Source: Adiantum capillus-veneris (lineage: Eukaryota; Streptophyta; Polypodiopsida; Polypodiales; Pteridaceae). Taken from it: 64,000 bases of DNA. Where the stretch lies: positions 179,290,240-179,354,239 of the forward strand of contig CM043944.1 of assembly GCA_014529385.2 (NCBI GenBank). Reading direction: 5' to 3'. The position numbers and the translations under genes were made by a program. The notes beneath the pieces were generated by a model. That model made no database searches. It saw only the letters and a list, made by a program, of their open reading frames with translations, and was not told where the DNA came from. Positions within the stretch are counted from its first letter, which is position 1; every line of letters begins with the position of its first letter. Shown here piece by piece: positions 23,901 to 36,486 of the stretch.

Positions 23901-25429
23901 TCCACCTACCTTGCAGGGGCCATGATTGCCCGTGAGATAAGTATGAGAATTAGGCTCATTTTGGTGTTGTGTGTTGATAGCAACCAACAATCATATTAAA
24001 CAATCGATCCGTAATCTGTCCTTGACAGTTTAGACTGGTAGGGATTCTGTGAGTGATATTCCCTATTTTGCCAGTTCCTCTGAGCTTTGCTTCATATGAA
24101 ATTGTCAGAGCAGTTTGCTTTGCACAACGACAATAATTGTCAAGTAAAGTGTAAACATGAAAAAACTTAAACTTGGCTAACCTGGTTGTTGCTGTAACCA
24201 ATTGTCATGAAATTTGGAAGGAAAAACTCATTCCAAAATGGCTTATAGCCATATCTGCACAGACGCCGTCGTTTATCCTATACACCTGTTTGGTACATAA
24301 TGAAATTAGCTGCAAACACATTTCCTATTCAAACAATTGCAATTGGAATGAACTAATACTGTGTGGCAAACATTCGGTAGCAGCTGTTGGAAATAGTGAC
24401 AAGGAGTCGTCCATGCCGAGCAACTGGATGTGCTAATTTCCTTGAGAGTCGAAAACACTAACAATTGTCTATGGAGTGGCATCAAATTGAACCGCTGAGA
24501 AACCGTGCTCATTAAGTACACCTGCCAAACAACTTTGTACCCTTGAGCCATAAGAATTATCGGCCGTGCCGAGCCCTGTAAGTATCAGTTCCTTTTGCAT
24601 GGCTTGAATATTGTGTAGTCAAGCCCTGCTCGATGTTGATCTCTCAACCAAACAGTGGCTCTTTGCAAACAAAGCAGTGGAAAAAAGTTGACTGCATACG
24701 GAACTTGTCACTGTGCCTGCATGCAAGAGCTACATAACATGTTTGAAAGCATGATCAAACCAAAACAAAAGCTATTTCATATGTTGGCGATAAAAATAAT
24801 TAGTCGGCCATGCCAACATCTGTACCATACCCATTTGAGGCATTGCATGTACTTTCCTGAATGCAATTGAATAAGAGTACCAATTGGTAGCAACCTGCGG
24901 TGCATCATCATTCACTGCTACCTTGGTTGGACAAGAATAATTCTTGAAGCAAGAATTAACTTGTGCAAATATTTGGAATATCCCCTGCAATTGACATCAT
25001 ACATAAAACGAGAAAACCTTAAAAACATGAAACCTCAAACCTGTGGATTAGTATGAATCCTTGTGCCCTTGTTGAATCTTGGTCCAGTCTAACCACTAGC
25101 ACATCCCTTGGAGCATCGTTAGAACATGCTATTGGTCGAGTTTTTTGGTGAAAATTAGCTAACACTTTGTGTTGCCCAGTGCAATTCTTGATCGAAGTGA
25201 AATCATCGATGATTTTGGGACAAAAACACCATGGCAAATCTCTTTCCAAAGATGTGGAAGCACTTGGATTTGCTTCCTCTCGATTGTGCTGAGCATGCCG
25301 TATAATATGGTCGTGCCATTAGCCATGCTTGAGGCCCTTGCTCAATCAATGTGTCTTGAATCAACCCATAACCATCATCCTTTTTGTCCTCTCCTTGTCG
25401 GGATCGATCTTCCGGATTACTAATCTTCC
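20998..25429. other. No gene recognised (4.4 kb)
   Basis: Short frames on both strands, none with a recognisable domain. By position the right part could be decayed interior of the minus-strand element ending at 20983, but I see no RT, integrase or protease motif. Left unassigned. Confidence 0.5.
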
Positions 25430-25700
25430 CGTAGAACTGCTTTCGAATCAGTTCTGCCGTTGGGACATTGTCCTGAAACTCGACAGCTCCTCGGCCCCGG
25501 ATCTCCGAGCTGGGCGAAGCAAGACGTCAAACTCGGAGGGGTGTGTGCCCGGGGTGGGCATGCCCCCTTAACTGTTTGATTGACCAAAGGCCCTCCCCTT
25601 GGGCGGCCGTATGTGAAACACAAGGAGGTGGAGCGATGGCGATGACCTCCGGCAGCACAGCAGGTGAAGCTGCGCTCACCCTGCCCGCTACAGGGCTCAG
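25430..25700. other. GC-rich island without recognised gene
   Basis: Clearly more GC-rich than its surroundings. A minus-strand stretch reads NVPTAELIRKQFYGKISNPE and is open, but I do not recognise the family. It abuts a copia gag that continues its reading frame from an ATG at 25701. Confidence 0.35.
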
Positions 25701-26678
25701 ATGCAGGGCACGATAAAGCGCGTTTTTCCCAGCAGGCCCGCGTGCACGCTTTTCGATGCACCCATGCTGCTTATGAAAAAGCAACTATGGTCTGTTGTAA
25801 AACCGAGAGTAAGCGAATTATCCACTTTTGTTGAAGGCACTCTCACTAGGGCCCAAATTGCACAAGCACAAGCTAAAGATGAACAAGCACTAGGCATAAT
25901 TATCACATCACTCCACGATAATTATGTGCACTTTACAAAGAGCTGCACCACTGCAATCCAAGAATGGGATATTTTGCAACATAACTTTGGTGCTAAACAA
26001 AAGCAAAGTAAGATTAGCTTTAAAAAAATTCTTTACAAACTTACTATGCTTCAGAGGGAGGATGTTTTAAGCCTCGTTAACAAACTAATGAGCATAATCA
26101 CGCAGCTTACTTACATTTAGTGCCAAGTCCCGGAAGAAGATCAAGTCGCTATGCTCCTGAGTGCTCTACCTGAAAGTTTTGACAACATAGTCACAGTCTT
26201 AGAGCGAAAAGAGCCCATACCTTCTCTACAATATGTCACAGGGGCAATCAATGAAGAAGAAAAGAAAAATAAGAAGAAATTTGATAAATCTAAATCAGTG
26301 GGAGGAGCTTGTTTTGCATCATCATCACCATCATCTAGGGCATCAGCATCATCACCTAGGTTAAATAACAAGATATGTTATGAGTGTGGCAAGCCTGGAC
26401 ACTTCTCCAAGGACTGCTACAAGGACAAGTATTGTAGCAATTGCGGCATCAAAGGTCATTCACCATCAAAATACCAAGGAAACAACAACAAAGACAAAGC
26501 TAGAGTCAATCTAGCAGAGGAAAAAGATGGAGATTCAAATCAAAAGGAAGAGAATTGTCTCCATGTGTGTACCGTCCCCAAATACTTTTACGAGTATACT
26601 GATGTATTGTGGATATGGATGGTCGTCCACCTTCTTTGTTTAAGGGGAGTATTTATTAGTCTGTGTAACACCATATGA
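25701..26678 (+). pseudogene. Ty1/copia gag with two zinc knuckles, one in-frame stop
   Basis: A single frame runs from 25701 to 26678 with one TAG at 26118-26120. The gag domain starts around 25760 (MLLMKKQLWSVVKPRV). It continues with ALGIIITSLHDNYVHF and, after the stop, with MLLSALPESFDNIV. The zinc knuckle CYECGKPGHFSKDC is intact at about 26375; a second, CSNCGIKGHSPSKY, has Tyr for the last Cys. The first 20 or so residues come from GC-rich sequence and do not look like gag. No protease, integrase or RT follows: the frame ends 90 bp before a polypurine tract and LTR, so pol has been deleted. Confidence 0.85.
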
Positions 26679-26756
26679 TGAGACCACTCAGTCTGTGTGA
26701 CTATTAGCTTGTGCGGCTTTAGGGCTTGATTCATCTTATTTGAGTATAGTCCATGC

Positions 26757-27010
26757 CTAAGGGGAGGATTGTTGGGATAGGCATGTCCTTCTATAACCAT
26801 GGGAGACACCTCTACACTTGCATAGCTTCCTATATGGCATTTGACCTATGTGTTGTAAGGTTCTCTAGTATGGCTATGTGTAAGCCAAAAAGATGAGGAA
26901 CTCCAGCCGGATATTTACTCCACGCTTATAAATAAAGCACTCTATGTACATATTTTTTATGCTATGGTGTGTATTTTAATGTAGTACCTTTTGGGTCAAA
27001 ATCAAGAGTA

Positions 27011-27055
<45 letters not shown>

Positions 27056-27060
27056 ACTGT
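26757..27060 (+). repeat. Copia 3' LTR with polypurine tract
   Basis: CTAAGGGGAGGAT is followed by TGTTGGGATAGGC at 26770, the usual polypurine tract plus TG start. TATAAATAAAGC at about 26928 is a TATA-like sequence. The end is unclear; a (CT)n tract at 27016-27054 lies within or just after it. It belongs with the gag at 25701-26678. Confidence 0.65.
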
Positions 27061-27693
27061 GTAAGCTATGTCTGCACATACACACAAACCTCCTTGAGCA
27101 CACACATACCCACCATGCCCCACACTAGACCCTAGGGCAACCTTTCTGATGTGTTCTATTGCAGATTTTGAGACCTAAATTATGATGGATCATAATTTTG
27201 GTACCTCCTCAAAATGTGACCAAACTGGGTAGGTTAGTGTCCCTAAGTGTCCTTGACCTTCTCCTAAAGTTTTGTAACATTTGGACTCCGTTTGAGTGCC
27301 GAAACGGGTTAATGACTAAGTCTGGTGACTTAGGACATAAGTAGATTGCTTGATCTAAGAGCAAGAGATTTGCATATTTTAGAGTTAGAGTTATTCCGTG
27401 GGTTCACTTCTCAAGGTTTACACCCTCGAAGAGTCTCCGTTCCCCATTCAAATCGCTTCCTTGAGTATTGACATTATGTTAGTGCCAAAAAGCTATGCTA
27501 TAGACATCCGTCGCGACGACCAGCCAACATTGGCACCATTGCCGGGGACTTGCTAAAATAACTTTTTATTCATCTCTATCTCTACCTCGATCTTTGTTTG
27601 GTTCTACCTTTCTAGTTACAAGCTTAGTGCTTGAATCTAGTAACTCCATTATGCTATGCCTTACTAATACATATTTCCAAATTTGGGGCCATG

Positions 27694-27758
<65 letters not shown>

Positions 27759-28189
27759 CACACACACATCATGTTCATTGTTTGAGTAGTCCTATTTGAT
27801 TAGATTTCAAAACTTCTCTTGTGTATAACTTGAAGACTTCTCTATGTGTCAACACCTGAGTCATGTGGATGTGCACATGAGAGTTCTCTATTGGATTTGG
27901 GGTGGGTGTCTATAGAATTGTGTATGATCAAATTGGTCAAATTTAGTTATGTTACCTCCGTTTTAACAAAGTGGAGGGTAAGTATCTTCTTTGATGTGTT
28001 TATGTGTGTGTGTGTGTGTGTGTGTGTGTTTGTATCTTCTGGTACTACTACCTCAAATTCATAAGTAGTACCTTGGATACATAAGTGTGCTATGTTTGAT
28101 ATTATATGTGTTTATGGATATATTTTCAATGCATCATTTGGTATTACTACCTTGGATACATAAGTGTGCTATGTTTGATATTATGTGTA
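27061..28189. other. LTR-end remnant and microsatellites, no gene
   Basis: At 27531-27550 TGGCACCATTGCCGGGGACT resembles the gypsy-type PBS TGGCGCCGTTGCCGGGGA, so the sequence before it may be the end of a gypsy LTR. (CT)n (27689-27742) runs directly into (AC)n (27743-27768); (GT)n lies at 28003-28029. A block starting CCTTGGATACATAAGTGTGC is duplicated at about 28069 and 28149. Confidence 0.45.
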
Positions 28190-29081
28190 TGTAATAGGAC
28201 TAGTCTTTGAAGTTCTTAAAGTCGAAAAGAATGTAGCAGGGCATATCTTTCGTTAGCACGATTTGAAAGATTTTTGAATAGTCTATTAAATAGAGCTTAT
28301 ACGAATGAGTTGAGATATTAAGAGAGAACATATATTCTTTTTTTTAAATAATACACTAAAGACGGATTTGATAAAGATTAATGAATAACAGATAGTCTGT
28401 CTATGAACAGTAAAATTGAGATTTGTATTAATATCAATGTTTTATATTTATGTGTTTTAGCTTAAAATGCATGGGTAGGATTAAAATAAGTTGTAAAAGT
28501 AGTGGAGACCCAAAAATAGCGGTTTTATGAGTCGCGACCTAAAAGTTTCTTTTTAACCAAACGGAGACGTTTTTTGCAATTCTGTCCGCGATGCCTTATA
28601 GACCAGACCTATTCCCGTCGTTTTGAGTACCTGGATTGCTCTGTTCTGAGTTTGTTTGTAAAAGTTATGATGAAAACAAACAGAAGGCAGCAGCAGTGTA
28701 GTGTACACAGGGACAGACAGACATACAACATCATACAGTTCTCCCTGCTATCAACCAAGAAGTGGATTGTTTCTTCATGGTAGAGTATGGCTATGAAAGT
28801 ATATAATTATGTTTTTTTACTTTGATTATCATGTTGAATTGGTTGCACGAGTATGTTCTTTTGGCTATTTTGTAGGCGATGCAGAAATCAATGTGTGAAA
28901 CAGGATCTATTGCAAAGTGTCATGATAGAAATCTAACTTTTACGGATCGCTTAGCGATCACGTTCTTATATTATTCTCGCAGGTATACTTGGTACAAAAA
29001 TCGTGCAGGCTTTTCGAGGAAAAGAAGGATAAAAGCACGACGGGTGGTGCGTTTGGGGATCATTCACCGATCTCTTCTTCT

Positions 29082-29138
29082 GCGAGTGCGAGTGCGAGTG
29101 AGAGTGAGAGTGAGAGTGCGAGTGCGAGTGCGAGTGAG
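29082..29138. repeat. GAGTGC/GAGTGA hexanucleotide array (5' LTR)
   Basis: About nine hexamer units of GAGTGC and GAGTGA type. The 3' LTR copy (34992-35056) has one unit more, the kind of slippage difference expected after insertion. Confidence 0.9.
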
Positions 29139-30229
29139 ACGCTGCATGCAAGCGAACTGAAGCTCGGGGGTGGTCGGGAGGTTCGAGCTCCGTACAACGC
29201 AGTGCGCCCATATATTTTGCTCCTCTGTTGTATCAAAACTCTACAAAGATTCATCAATACAAAGATCTCTTTCTCTATCTTTTGCTATCGATCACTATTA
29301 TTCGGTTCCCGTGACAATGTGTGTTTATGGATATATTGTCAATGTGTCTTTTTTTTTTTTGCCATACTCGATCACAATTGTGAGTTGAGAGAATTTATAT
29401 TAACCTGATAAGAATACAACATTCCTCAAGCACTACATGTGACTTGAGGGGGACTAGGGTGCCACCAAAGACTTGTACATAGAAGACCATATTTGTTACT
29501 CCTATCCTCTGGGGTGTTCTAAATAACCCAAAGCATGTATCCAACCTTCATCTTTGTCAACTACCCCTCTTCTTGCTCCTACCATGTGAATGAGCTCAGT
29601 GTCTTAGTAAAAACTTTGTAAATTATGCGTTTATGTGTGTATGCCTATATGTGGTTTGAATGCTTGTAGTATGCATGGTTATGTGTGCATGTGTGTGTGT
29701 ATGTGTATGTGTGCACTTGTACAAGAACTTATAGCAAGGAGTTAAATGCCAGAGGTGGTCCTCAGTGTCTTCTACATGTGGGTCCTGACAGCTCCTCAAT
29801 CGTAGCTACGAGAGGAAAGATATTGTAGTTTGAAGGTAGGATGCTTTGCAGATCATCGCCGGACTGGGCAGGTACATATGGGTGGACAGAGCTGATGCTG
29901 ATGGATAGACTTGAAGAGCTTGAGTTGTGGTGCATGCCAGTCTTTTAGATCCTCAATCAGAGCTTGGATGGGCAAGTTATGGGTCAAGGAAATTTTGCAA
30001 GGAGCAGTTCTAGTGTGATTTGATCCCCTTGATAAGCATGCTGACAGGGATCTTTTTCACCTCGTCAAGGTTGCATAAGGTTGAATGCAATGTGTGGAGT
30101 TGCTAGAAATTTACGGCTTATCGATCAGAGTCATGGGCATGTAGTTACGCCTTGTTCAAATTGGCAGGCAATCACGACGAAAAGAGATCGGATGGTTTTC
30201 CCCGTTTTTGGACGTGTTGTCCGAGGCAA

Positions 30230-30352
30230 AAATGACATAGGATGGTGGAGAAGTGCTATGATTTGGAGTAGGCAAAGTGGGAGGAAGCTGTAATTTTTTG
30301 GTTATGATAATATAATCTACTCACCATTTGTGAGTTTTGCAAAAAAAAAAAA
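30230..30352 (+). repeat. LINE 3' tail inside the 5' LTR
   Basis: ATAATATAATCTACTCACC, then TTTGTGAGTTTTGC and an A run. The same 3' end, with its poly-A, terminates the LINE fragment at 38928-39720 (opposite strand). The identical insertion is in the 3' LTR (36145-36267), so it was in the LTR before the last transposition. Confidence 0.65.
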
Positions 30353-30528
30353 AGATACTTCAAGTTATGTAGTCGACGACTACAATAATATTTGGTTGCT
30401 ACTGTGGTATGCACATTATGAGTCACTTTTGGCATGCTCGCCTATGCATTGCATCTCAAAGGCATGTTAATCTCCTCTATGCCTAAAAGGGTGCTGCTTT
30501 AACACAAATTACACTACTCTTTTGAAAG

Positions 30529-30581
<53 letters not shown>

Positions 30582-30639
30582 TTGTCCAGGTATATTTCCA
30601 TGCATCCCATGTAGCTTGATATCTATGTAGACCTTGATG

Positions 30640-31000
30640 GCCAACATGAAGATGAAAACCATGCTAATCCACCTGGAAACAATAATCATCGTGGCGGCGC
30701 TGGGGTACCGCCAAAAGAAACGATGACGATATGGGAGAAGCGACAACCAAATCATTCTTAACGAAGGCTAAGCTTAAAGAGTTTGATGGAATAATAAAGA
30801 TATGCGAAGATTTAGAAGCGTGGATTGAAGAACTCAAAGATTTGGATTATACTTTCAATATTGAGAACACGACCACGAACTTTCGAATGCTCGAGCAAGG
30901 TGACCGATAAGACAATACGTACCAAGATGGCTCAATTGGAGACTTTTGGCGATGCGTACGATAAAGGTAAGTCATCTACCCCTTCTTTGTGATGCTTTAT
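30640..31000 (+). pseudogene. Gag remnant of the gypsy element
   Basis: A short frame with KLKEFDGIIKICEDLEAWIEEL resembles the start of a gypsy capsid region, then stops appear. The capsid core and zinc knuckle are absent. Only about 0.35 kb remains between the LTR and the protease, so most of gag is deleted. Confidence 0.5.
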
Positions 31001-31054
31001 GTCTTTGATACGTCCTTTGAAAGCTTCTGTGAGATCGAATTTATGCGTAGAAGT

Positions 31055-31309
31055 TGAGATTAAAATTTGAATTTCTTAATTGATTTGGATAGTATTCATT
31101 GCTTCTTATCGTCTAAATTGATTGAGAAATTAAACTTGAAATTAAATCGAGAAGTTAAAAGACTTGTGGACTTAACTAGTGGTAATAATAGTTCCACGAA
31201 AGAGTTAGTAGAAAATTTGTTTTTTTTTTCTTTGAAGAGTCGAAATCATAAAGATGATTTCTATAACATAAACATTGATATGCATGATGTTATCATTGGT
31301 ATCAATTAG
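31055..31309 (+). pseudogene. Aspartic protease remnant
   Basis: Reads FLIDLDSIHCFLSSKLIEKLNL, the retroviral-type protease start, where D-S-G-S has become D-L-D-S, so the active site is damaged. The domain end with DVIIGIN (normally ILG) is recognisable. A stop follows at 31309. Confidence 0.7.
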
Positions 31310-31559
31310 ATCATTGAAAATCATGTTTTGATTGATTGTTAAGAAAGAAAAATATATCTTTAATCATTTGATGATGATAAGTCACACTCTTTGTGGAAAG
31401 AAAGAGATTCTAAATCTAGTTTTGGCAATGGAATTGATAAGGTGACTTAGATAAGAGTGTGAGACGTTGCTTGTCTTTGCTTGTGTGAGACGTTGCTTGT
31501 GTTTGCTAATGAGATTAAAGAGAATCTGGGGATAAACATAAAGAGACAAATCGAGAATT

Positions 31560-32726
31560 TATAGAGGATCTCTTACATGAAGTTAAGGATGTGTTCCGGA
31601 CGATCTTCCTGGTATACCTCCGCCTAGAGCGGTAGACCATGCCATAGATCTATATCCAACAGCGACACCTTATTCCAGATCTCCATATAGGTTCAATATT
31701 GATGAGCTTAAAGAGCTCAAGATACAACTTGATGATCTTTTGAAAAAGGGTTTCATTAAACCTAGTGTATCTCCTTGGGGTAGTCCTATGTTATTCCAAA
31801 AGAAAAAGGATGGTACATATAGATTATGCATCGACTATAGGGGATTAAACAAAAAGATCATTAAGAACAAATATCCTCTTCCTCACTTAGATGAACTGCT
31901 TAGTCATTTGAGTGGTGCCACAATATTTTCAAAGGTTGACCTTCGTTCTGGCTACCATCAAATCCGTATCAAGGCCGAGGACATTCCAAAGATTTCTTTT
32001 CGTACACGTTATGGACATTATGAATTTAGAGTTCTTGCTTTTGGTTTGACTAATGCACCAACAACTTTCATGTGCTTAATGAATAATATTTTTCACCCGT
32101 ATCTTGAGGACTTCATTCTGGTATTCTTGGATAATATTTTTGTGTATTCTACGAATGAAGAAGATCATGCATTGTACTTAAAGAAAACATTTGAGGTTTT
32201 GCGTGAACATAAATTGTATGCCAAAGCAAGTAAGTATTCTTTTGCAAAGGATCAGATTGTGTGTTTGGGAAGAGTGATTTCTAAAGAGGGGATTCACATT
32301 GATCTTGATAAAGTTAAGACTATGTTAGTAAGAGATGTAAGAAGCTTTATGGGTCTAGCACAATATGAGAGAGCACACATTAAAGATTTCTCTAAGATAG
32401 CAAGTCCTTTGACCGAATTGACCAAGAAAGACAAGGGTTTTGTGTGGACTTCTAGCTGTGAGACTGCTTTTGAGACCTTGAAGGCTAAAATAGCGGAAAA
32501 TTTTGTTTTAAAAGTTCCTGAGATGGGCAAACCATTTGTTGTGTCCTGTGACACTAGTGGTGAACAATTAAGTTGTGTTTTGACACAAGAAGGAAGAGTG
32601 GTTGTATATGAGTTTAGGAAATTAAGACGACATGAATTAAACTATGCAACACATGATCTAGAATTGCTTGCTTGTTGTTCATGCATTGAAGCTTTGGCGT
32701 CATCTCTTGCTTGGTGTAAAATTTGA
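31560..32726 (+). pseudogene. Reverse transcriptase and RNase H start (gypsy), FLDN active site
   Basis: A 328-residue frame from 31740 reads LCIDYRGLNKKIIKNKYPLP, SKVDLRSGYHQIRI, FRVLAFGLTNAPTTF and LVFLDNIFVYS. The catalytic F-L-D-D is F-L-D-N: the second Asp is Asn at 32133-32135. Upstream (31560-31739), in other frames, lie LLHEVKDVF and the DLPGIPP region. RNase H begins with VVSCDTSGEQLSCVL and loses frame after NYATHDLELLA, near 32690. Confidence 0.92.
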
Positions 32727-34026
32727 ATTGCGTACTGATCATCAAAACTTGAAGTATATTTTCACTCAGCCATAGTTAAATAACAGACAAAGAAGATGGA
32801 TTGAATTCCTGGCTGAGTATGACTTTGATTTGAAGTATTTGTGTGAAAAAGAAAATAAAGTTGCAGATACATTGAGTCGTATGCCCATGTGTAATTTGTT
32901 GACTGTTGTGCGATCCAATTTGATTGATGAGATACATGCTGAAGTTGAAAATGATTCCTTTTATATGCCTATTTTGAAATTCTTGCGTGAGAATATTGGT
33001 GAGATGTATGAAAACAGATATCACTTGTATAAGGGAAATCTGTATTGTTATGACTGCTTGTGTATTCCTGTAAATTCTTCTTTTAAGAGTCAAATTCTGC
33101 ATGAGTGTCATAATTCACCTTTTTCTGGTCATCATGGATTGAGTAAGACATATGAAAAGATTAAAAGTTCATTCTTTTGGCCACGTATGAAATTGGATGT
33201 TAAGAATTGTGTGCATGAATGCTTTCAATGTCAACAAGTTAAAATTGAACATAAGAGGATGCCTGGTGACCTTCAACCCTTAGACATTCCTTTACAGAAG
33301 TGGGAGTCTATATCCATGGACTTTATTATTAGACTTCCTACTACTCGTGGAGGGTATGACTCGATCTTTGTGGTGGTAGATAGACTCACAAAACAGGCTC
33401 ACTTCTTTCCCGTGAAAGTAACTGATACTGCTTTGACCATTGCACGCTTGTTTATGAAAGAGATATTTCGTTTGCATGGCATGCCCAAGAGCATAGTGTC
33501 TGACAGAGATTCTAAGTTCACTTCTCATTTCTAGAGAGTGACTTTTGACTCTATAGGTACCTATTTACGCATGTCTAATGCTTTCCATCCTCAAACCGAT
33601 GCGGAAACGGAGAGAGTGAGTCGTATTTTAGAAGATATATTACGAATGTATGTCAATGAAAACCAATCTAATTGGAATGAATATTTGCCTTTGGTTAAAT
33701 TTGCATACAACAGTTCATATCATTCATCTATTAGGATGACCCCGTTTGAAGCAATGTATGGCTATAACTGTCCCACACCTATAAATTTTCTTAGCTCAAG
33801 GAATAAGGTAGAACTGTCACGTGAGATGCTTGAGAAAATGGATAACGAGTTCGCTAAAATCAGGGGGAATATTAGAGAAGCCCAAAAGAGACATAAATTG
33901 TATTATGACAAGAAACATCGGGTTGTGGAGTATGAAACTGGGGATATGGTTTTCTTAAAGGTTATTCCCGAGAAGTCTCATTTGATTCTTGGAAAGGATA
34001 AGCGATTGTCTACACGATTGTCTTAG
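32700..34026 (+). pseudogene. RNase H end and integrase (gypsy), stop at a conserved Trp
   Basis: RTDHQNLKYIFTQP (RNase H) reaches a stop near 32775. The frame at 32830-33534 then has KVADTLSR, the HHCC finger (HECHNSPFSGHHG ... CFQCQQ), SISMDFIIRLP (Asp 1) and MPKSIVSDRDSKFTSHF (Asp 2). TAG replaces the usual Trp at 33535. The 33538-34026 frame continues with AFHPQTDAETERVSR (Glu; the Gly-Gln before it changed) and FAYNSSYHSS. No chromodomain is visible before the polypurine tract. Confidence 0.92.
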
Positions 34027-34085
34027 TGTTTTGCAAAGAGAATTTTCCTCTCTTTAGACCAACTCTGAGGACATAGTTAATTTTG

Positions 34086-34097
34086 ATAAGGGGAGAA
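34086..34097 (+). other. Polypurine tract
   Basis: ATAAGGGGAGAA directly before the TG that begins the 3' LTR at 34098. Confidence 0.75.
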
Positions 34098-36443
34098 TGT
34101 AATAGGATTAGTCTTTGAAGTTCTTAAAGTCGAAAAGAATGTAGCAGGGCATATCTTTCGTTAACACGATTTGAAAGATTTTTGAATAGTCTATTAAATA
34201 GAGCTTATACGAATGAGTTGAGATATTAAGAGAGAACATATATTCTTTTTTTTAAAATAATACACTAAAGACGGATTTGATAAAGATTAATGAATAACAG
34301 ATAGTCTGTCTATGAACAGTAAAATTAAGATTTGTATTAATATCAATGTTTTATATTTATGTGTTTTAGCTTAAAATGCATGGGTAGGATTAAAATAAGT
34401 TGTAAAAGTAGTGGAGACCCAAAAATAGCGGTTTTATGAGTCGCGACCTAAAAGTTGCTTTTTAGCCAAACAGAGATGTTTTTTTGTAATTCTGTCGGCG
34501 ATGCCTTATAGTCCAGACCTATTCCCGTCGTTTTGAGTACCTAGATTGCTCTGTTCTAAGTTTGTTTGTAAAAGTTATGATGAAAACAAACAGAAGGCAG
34601 TAGCAGTGTAGTGTACACAGGGACAGACAGACATACAACATCATACAGTTCTCCCTGCTATCAACCAAGAAGTGGATTGTTTCTTCATGGTAGAGTATGG
34701 CTATGAAAGTATATAATTATGTTTTTTTACTTTGATTATCATGTTGAATTGGTTGCACGAGTATGTTCTTTTGGCTATTTTGTAGGCGATGCAGAAATCA
34801 ATGTGTGAAACAGGGGCTATTGCAAAGTGTCATGATAGAAATCTAACTTTTACGGATCGCTTAGCGATCACGTTCTTATATTATTCTCGCAGGTATACTT
34901 GGTACGAAAATCGTGCAGGCTTTTCGAGGAAAAAAAGGATAAAAGCACGACGGGTGGTGCGTTTGGGGATCATTCACCGATCTCTTCTTCTGCGAGTGCG
35001 AGTGCGAGTGCGAGTGAGAGTGAGAGTGAGAGTGCGAGTGCGAGTGCAAGTGAGACGCTGCATGCAAGCGAACTGAAGCTCGGGGGTGGTCGGGAGGTTC
35101 GAGCTCCGTACAACGCAGTGCGCCCATATATTTTGCTCCTCTGTTGTATCAAAACTCTACAAAGATTCATCAATACAAAGATCTCTTTCTCTATCTTTTG
35201 CTATCGATCTCTATTATTCGGTTCCCGTGACAATGTGTGTTTATGGATATATTGTCAATGTGTCTTTTTTTTTTTGCCATACTCGATCACAATTGTGAGT
35301 TGAGAGAATTTATATTAACCTGATAAGAATACAACATTCCTCAAGCACTACATGTGACTTGAGGGGGACTAGGGTGCCACCAAAGACTTGTACATAGAAG
35401 ACCATATTTGTTACTCCCATCCTCTGGGGTGTTCTAAATAACCCAAAGCATGTATCCAACCTTCATCTTTGTCAACTACCCCTCTTCTTGCTCCTACCAT
35501 GTGAATGAGCTCAGTGTCTTAGTAAAAACTTTGTAAATTATGCGTTTATGTGTGTATGCCTATATGTGGTTTGAATGCTTGTAGTATGCATGGTTATGTG
35601 TGCATGTGTGTGTGTATGTGTATGTGTGCACTTGTACAAGAACTTATAGCAAGGAGTTAAATGCCAGAGGTGGTCCTCAGTGTCTTCTACATGTGGGTCC
35701 GGACAGCTCCTCAATCGTAGCTACGAGAGGAAAGATATTGTAGTTTGAAGGTAGGATGCTTTGCAGATCATCGCCGGACTGGGCAGGTACATATGGATGG
35801 ACAGAGCTGATGCTAATGGATAGACTTGAAGAGCTTGAGTTGTGGTGCATGCCAGTCTTTTAGATCCTCAATCAGAGCTTGGATGGGCAAGTTATGGGTC
35901 AAGGAAATTTTGCAAGGAGCAGTTCTAGTGTGCTTTGATCCCCTTGATAAGCATGCTGACAGGGATCTTTTTCACCTCGTCAAGGTTGCATAAGGTTGAA
36001 TGCAATGTGTGGAGTTGCTAGAAATTTACGGCTTATCGATCAGAGTCATGGGCATGTAGTTACGCCTTGTTCAAATTGGCACGCAATCACGACGAAAAGA
36101 GATCGGATGGTTTTCCCCGTTTTTGGACGTGTTGTCCGAGGCAAAAATGACATAGGATGGTGGAGAAGTGCTATGATTTGGAGTAGGCAAAGTGGGAGGA
36201 AGCTGTAATTTTTTGGTTATGATAATATAATCTACTCACCATTTGTGAGTTTTGCAAAAAAAAAAAAAGGTACTTCAAGTTATGTAGTCGACGACTACAA
36301 TAATATTTGGTTGCTACTGTGGTATGCACATTATGAGTCACTTTTGGCATGCTCGCCTATGCATTGCATCTCATAGGCATGTTAATCTCCTCTATGCCTA
36401 AAAGGGTGCTGCTTTAACACAAATTACACTACTCTTTTGAAAG

Positions 36444-36486
<43 letters not shown>

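Larger units (their letters stand above)
28190..30615 (+). repeat. 5' LTR (2.4 kb) of the gypsy element
   Basis: Starts TGTAATAGGACTAGTC. It contains a 15-bp perfect hairpin GATCGCTTAGCGATC at about 28944, a (GAGTGC/GAGTGA)n hexanucleotide array (29082-29138), a LINE-like 3' tail with poly-A (30230-30352) and a (CT)n tract near its end (30531-30578). The same features sit at the same places in the 3' LTR. Long frames over the hexanucleotide array are repeat artefacts. Confidence 0.88.

Noticed and set aside
21000-25430. A multi-exon host gene in the long unassigned region
   Set aside because: No run of codons with conserved character or matching splice sites could be followed across frames.
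25420-25784. Cys/Arg-rich minus-strand frames in the GC-rich island
   Set aside because: Overlapping frames in GC-rich sequence are expected by chance; no motif is recognised.
28879-29160. Arg/Val-repeat and Ser/Ala/Glu-repeat frames in the gypsy LTRs
   Set aside because: They come from the GAGTGC hexanucleotide array, with no domain outside it.
30590-30680. Primer-binding site after the 2.4-kb LTR
   Set aside because: No TGG-start sequence matching a tRNA 3' end directly follows the LTR border, so none is annotated.
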